Source: Allobosea sp.
GTDB lineage: Bacteria; Pseudomonadota; Alphaproteobacteria; Rhizobiales; Beijerinckiaceae
Length of the DNA: 64,000 nucleotides
Assembly (NCBI RefSeq): GCF_017308015.1
Contig: NZ_JAFKFW010000006.1
Location: 143,684 to 207,683, forward strand
Reading direction: 5' to 3'
In this document: one piece after another, positions 62,182-64,000 of the stretch
Numbering within the stretch: the stretch's first letter is position 1
Layout of the letters: each line of letters opens with the position of its first letter
Program-made: the position numbers and the translations under genes
Notes under the pieces: generated by a model
Told to the model about the DNA's origin: nothing
What the model saw: the letters and a program-made list of their open reading frames with translations, nothing else
The model's database searches: none

Positions 62182-63714
62182 ATGACCATCTCTCGCCGTT
62201 CCGTTCTTGGTGCCGGTCTCGCCGGTCCGCTGCTGGCCTCGCCCTTCCTGATTCGGCCTGCGAGGGCGCAGCGTGCCGCGGGTATCATCCGCTATGGCCT
62301 CTCGGCTTTTCCGCCCAACCTCCAGCCATGGGTCTCGACGGGTGCTTCCGCCGGCACCGTCAAGATGCTGATCAACCGCAGCCTCGTCTCCTACGGTTCC
62401 AAGGGAGAGCTGCGCGGCGAGCTTGCCGAATCCTGGTCGCGCGATGCCGAGGGCGCCTGGATCTTCAAGCTGCGCAAAGGCTGCGTCTTCCACAATGGCG
62501 AGCCGGTCACGGCCGATGACGTGAAGTGGTCGATCGAGCAGATCGCCGGTGAGAAATCCACCGCCTACATGCGCACGCAGTTCCAGTTGATCGAGCGCGT
62601 CGAGATTCCCGACCCGCAGACGGTGCGCCTGGTCACAAAGGGGCCGCAGGCGACGCTGCCGAGTTGGTTCGCCAACTACAACACCTTCATCATCTGGCGG
62701 AAATCGAATCCGAACGAGCCGATCGGCGCAGGTCCCTTCCGCCTCGTCGGGCAGGAGCGCGGAACCTCGGTCGAACTCGCGGCCTTCGACAAGTTCTACA
62801 AGCCGGGAATCCCGAAGGCGAAGGGCATCAAGTTCATCGTCTATGCCGACGAGAACCTGCGCAATGCGGCGCTGATCTCGGGCGATGTCGACATGATCGA
62901 ATACGTGCCCTGGCAGTCGATGGCGACGGTCGAAGCCGATCCGCGCCTCAAGCTGGACAACCAGGAAGGGCCGTTCATGGACGTGCTCTTCAACGGCACC
63001 AAGCCGCCTTTCAACGATCCACGCGTGCGCCGGGCCGTGGCCCATGCCGTGAAGCGCGAGGACATCGTCAAGGTTGCCTTCTTCGGTCGTGGCAAGCCGC
63101 TCGAAGGCGTGCCGATCGTCGAGGGCACGCCCTGGTACGACAAGGAACTGGCGCATGGCTGGAACTATGATCCGGCGCGCGCCAAGGCGCTGCTGGCCGA
63201 AGCCGGCCATGCCAACGGCTTCCAGACGACCATTCTCGCCACGGCTCAGTTCGGGATGCACAAGGATACCGCCGAGATCGTCCAGCAATATCTCGCCGCG
63301 ATCGGCATCCAGGCCGAGCTGCAATTGCCGGACTGGTCGACGCGGGTCAGCCGTGGCACGCGCGGCCAGTACGACATCGCGATCCACGGCGTTTCCTCCG
63401 ACAACAACGATCCGGACGGGCTGACCGTGGTGCTCGACACCTCGCTCTCGCCGACGCATGGACGCTCCTTCAAGGTCGATGCACCGCGAACCGTCGCCGC
63501 GCTTGCCCAGGGGCGTGCCGAATTCGATCAGGCCAAGCGCGTCGAGATCTACAAGGAGATGCAGCGGGCCGCCCTGGAGGAGGTGCCGATGGTCGGCCTC
63601 GCATGGCGCCAGCAGGGCTATGGCATGGACAAGGGCGTGCAGGGCTTCGCCAACCTGCCCGGCGCGCTTTCCACGTCCTCCGGCATCATGCTCGAGGAGA
63701 CGTATTTCGGATGA
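62182..63714 (+). CDS. ABC transporter substrate-binding protein, family 5 (Dpp type)
   Basis: The 510-residue periplasmic protein has a Tat signal (SRRSVLGAGLAGPLLA, cleavage near ARAQR). The mature start has IIRYGLSAFPPNLQPWV, then the family GELRGELAESWSRDAEGAW and FHNGEPVTADDVKWSIEQI. It binds peptides or related compounds. The ATG at 62182 lies downstream of the regulatory gap. Its stop overlaps the permease start (ATGA), so it heads a Dpp-type operon that runs past the window edge. Confidence 0.92.
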   Translation: MTISRRSVLGAGLAGPLLASPFLIRPARAQRAAGIIRYGLSAFPPNLQPWVSTGASAGTVKMLINRSLVSYGSKGELRGELAESWSRDAEGAWIFKLRKGCVFHNGEPVTADDVKWSIEQIAGEKSTAYMRTQFQLIERVEIPDPQTVRLVTKGPQATLPSWFANYNTFIIWRKSNPNEPIGAGPFRLVGQERGTSVELAAFDKFYKPGIPKAKGIKFIVYADENLRNAALISGDVDMIEYVPWQSMATVEADPRLKLDNQEGPFMDVLFNGTKPPFNDPRVRRAVAHAVKREDIVKVAFFGRGKPLEGVPIVEGTPWYDKELAHGWNYDPARAKALLAEAGHANGFQTTILATAQFGMHKDTAEIVQQYLAAIGIQAELQLPDWSTRVSRGTRGQYDIAIHGVSSDNNDPDGLTVVLDTSLSPTHGRSFKVDAPRTVAALAQGRAEFDQAKRVEIYKEMQRAALEEVPMVGLAWRQQGYGMDKGVQGFANLPGALSTSSGIMLEETYFG

Positions 63715-64000
63715 GCGCTGCGTGGCTGGGACGGCGGCTTGCCTTGACCCTGGCGATGGCCTGGGTCGTCGCGACGATCGTTTTCCTGGCGCTGCATATG
63801 GTGCCGGGCGATCCTGCGGAGCTTCTGCTGTCGACCTCGGGGGCGATGCCGGATCCTGCGACCGTGCAGGAATTGCGCGAGAAGCTCGGGCTGGACCGGC
63901 CTCTCCTGGTCCAGTACGGCCATTTCCTCGGCGGGCTGGCACGTGGCGACCTCGGCGCGTCCCTGATCGACGACTATCCGGTCATCCAGGAGATCGGGCT
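63711..64000 (+). CDS. Dpp/Opp-type ABC transporter permease (3'-truncated by window edge)
   Basis: The first 96 residues are visible: MSAAWLGRRLALTLAMAWVV is a first membrane helix, followed by ALHMVPGDPAELLL, the DppB N-terminal motif, and LREKLGLDRPLLVQYGHFLG. It overlaps the binding-protein stop by four bases. The rest lies outside the window. Confidence 0.9.
   Translation, partial: MSAAWLGRRLALTLAMAWVVATIVFLALHMVPGDPAELLLSTSGAMPDPATVQELREKLGLDRPLLVQYGHFLGGLARGDLGASLIDDYPVIQEIG

Overview
The window is high-GC bacterial DNA with dense, short-spaced operons. It reads as an alphaproteobacterial chromosome of the Hyphomicrobiales (Rhizobiales), of a Bosea- or Chelatococcus-like type. Pointers are the aroK-aroB genes next to xerD, a single-chain fused indolepyruvate:ferredoxin oxidoreductase, a fused TAXI-TRAP permease with a DUF1850 partner, an NdvA-type glucan exporter, and many Tat-type signal peptides. 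The genus is inference from gene content.

Region 1 (1-8,516) looks like the right end of an integrated element. It carries a catabolic module: the end of a DUF4387 gene, a polyamine-type ABC importer, a class III CoA-transferase, a thiolase-fold protein without thiolase catalytic residues plus its DUF35 partner, an ornithine-cyclodeaminase-family reductase and an MFS transporter. It ends at a 46-bp 3' fragment of tRNA-Gly(GCC), the usual scar of integration into a tRNA gene. Region 2 (8,517-16,050) is core-like: MFS, pyrE, a MarR regulator divergent from a hydrolase, hemH, a 5'-nucleotidase-type enzyme and ung.

Region 3 (16,057-24,654, minus strand) is one cluster in which a complete LivGHMKF-type ABC importer lies between two acyl/aryl-CoA ligases, so it probably imports and CoA-activates a carboxylic acid. 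Region 4 (24,900-36,841) holds small genes, a Crp/Fnr regulator, the large oxidoreductase, a DUF1007 + NicO metal-transport pair and, converging on it, a cobalt-type nitrile hydratase operon (GGT-like protein, amidase, alpha, beta, accessory protein). Region 5 (36,975-42,798) has a TAXI-TRAP importer and an OpgG/OpgD-type glucan protein.

Region 6 (42,822-47,951) is a zinc-acquisition locus: a 49-codon His-rich membrane peptide, znuC, znuB, znuA, a CobW-type metallochaperone GTPase, a WD40 protein and a small cysteine protein. Two near-identical 18-bp Zur-like boxes precede the peptide and znuA. Region 7 (47,948-55,480) has motB-motA, ndvA, aroB-aroK, a small membrane protein with xerD, and a carbonic anhydrase. 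Region 8 (55,689-64,000) has an amidase, two Tat-exported family-5 (peptide-type) binding proteins, a second GGT with an intact nucleophile, a YggT protein, tRNA-Ala(CGC), a GntR/FCD regulator and the start of a Dpp-type permease. I see no CRISPR array, intact insertion sequence, phage gene, integrase or rRNA gene.
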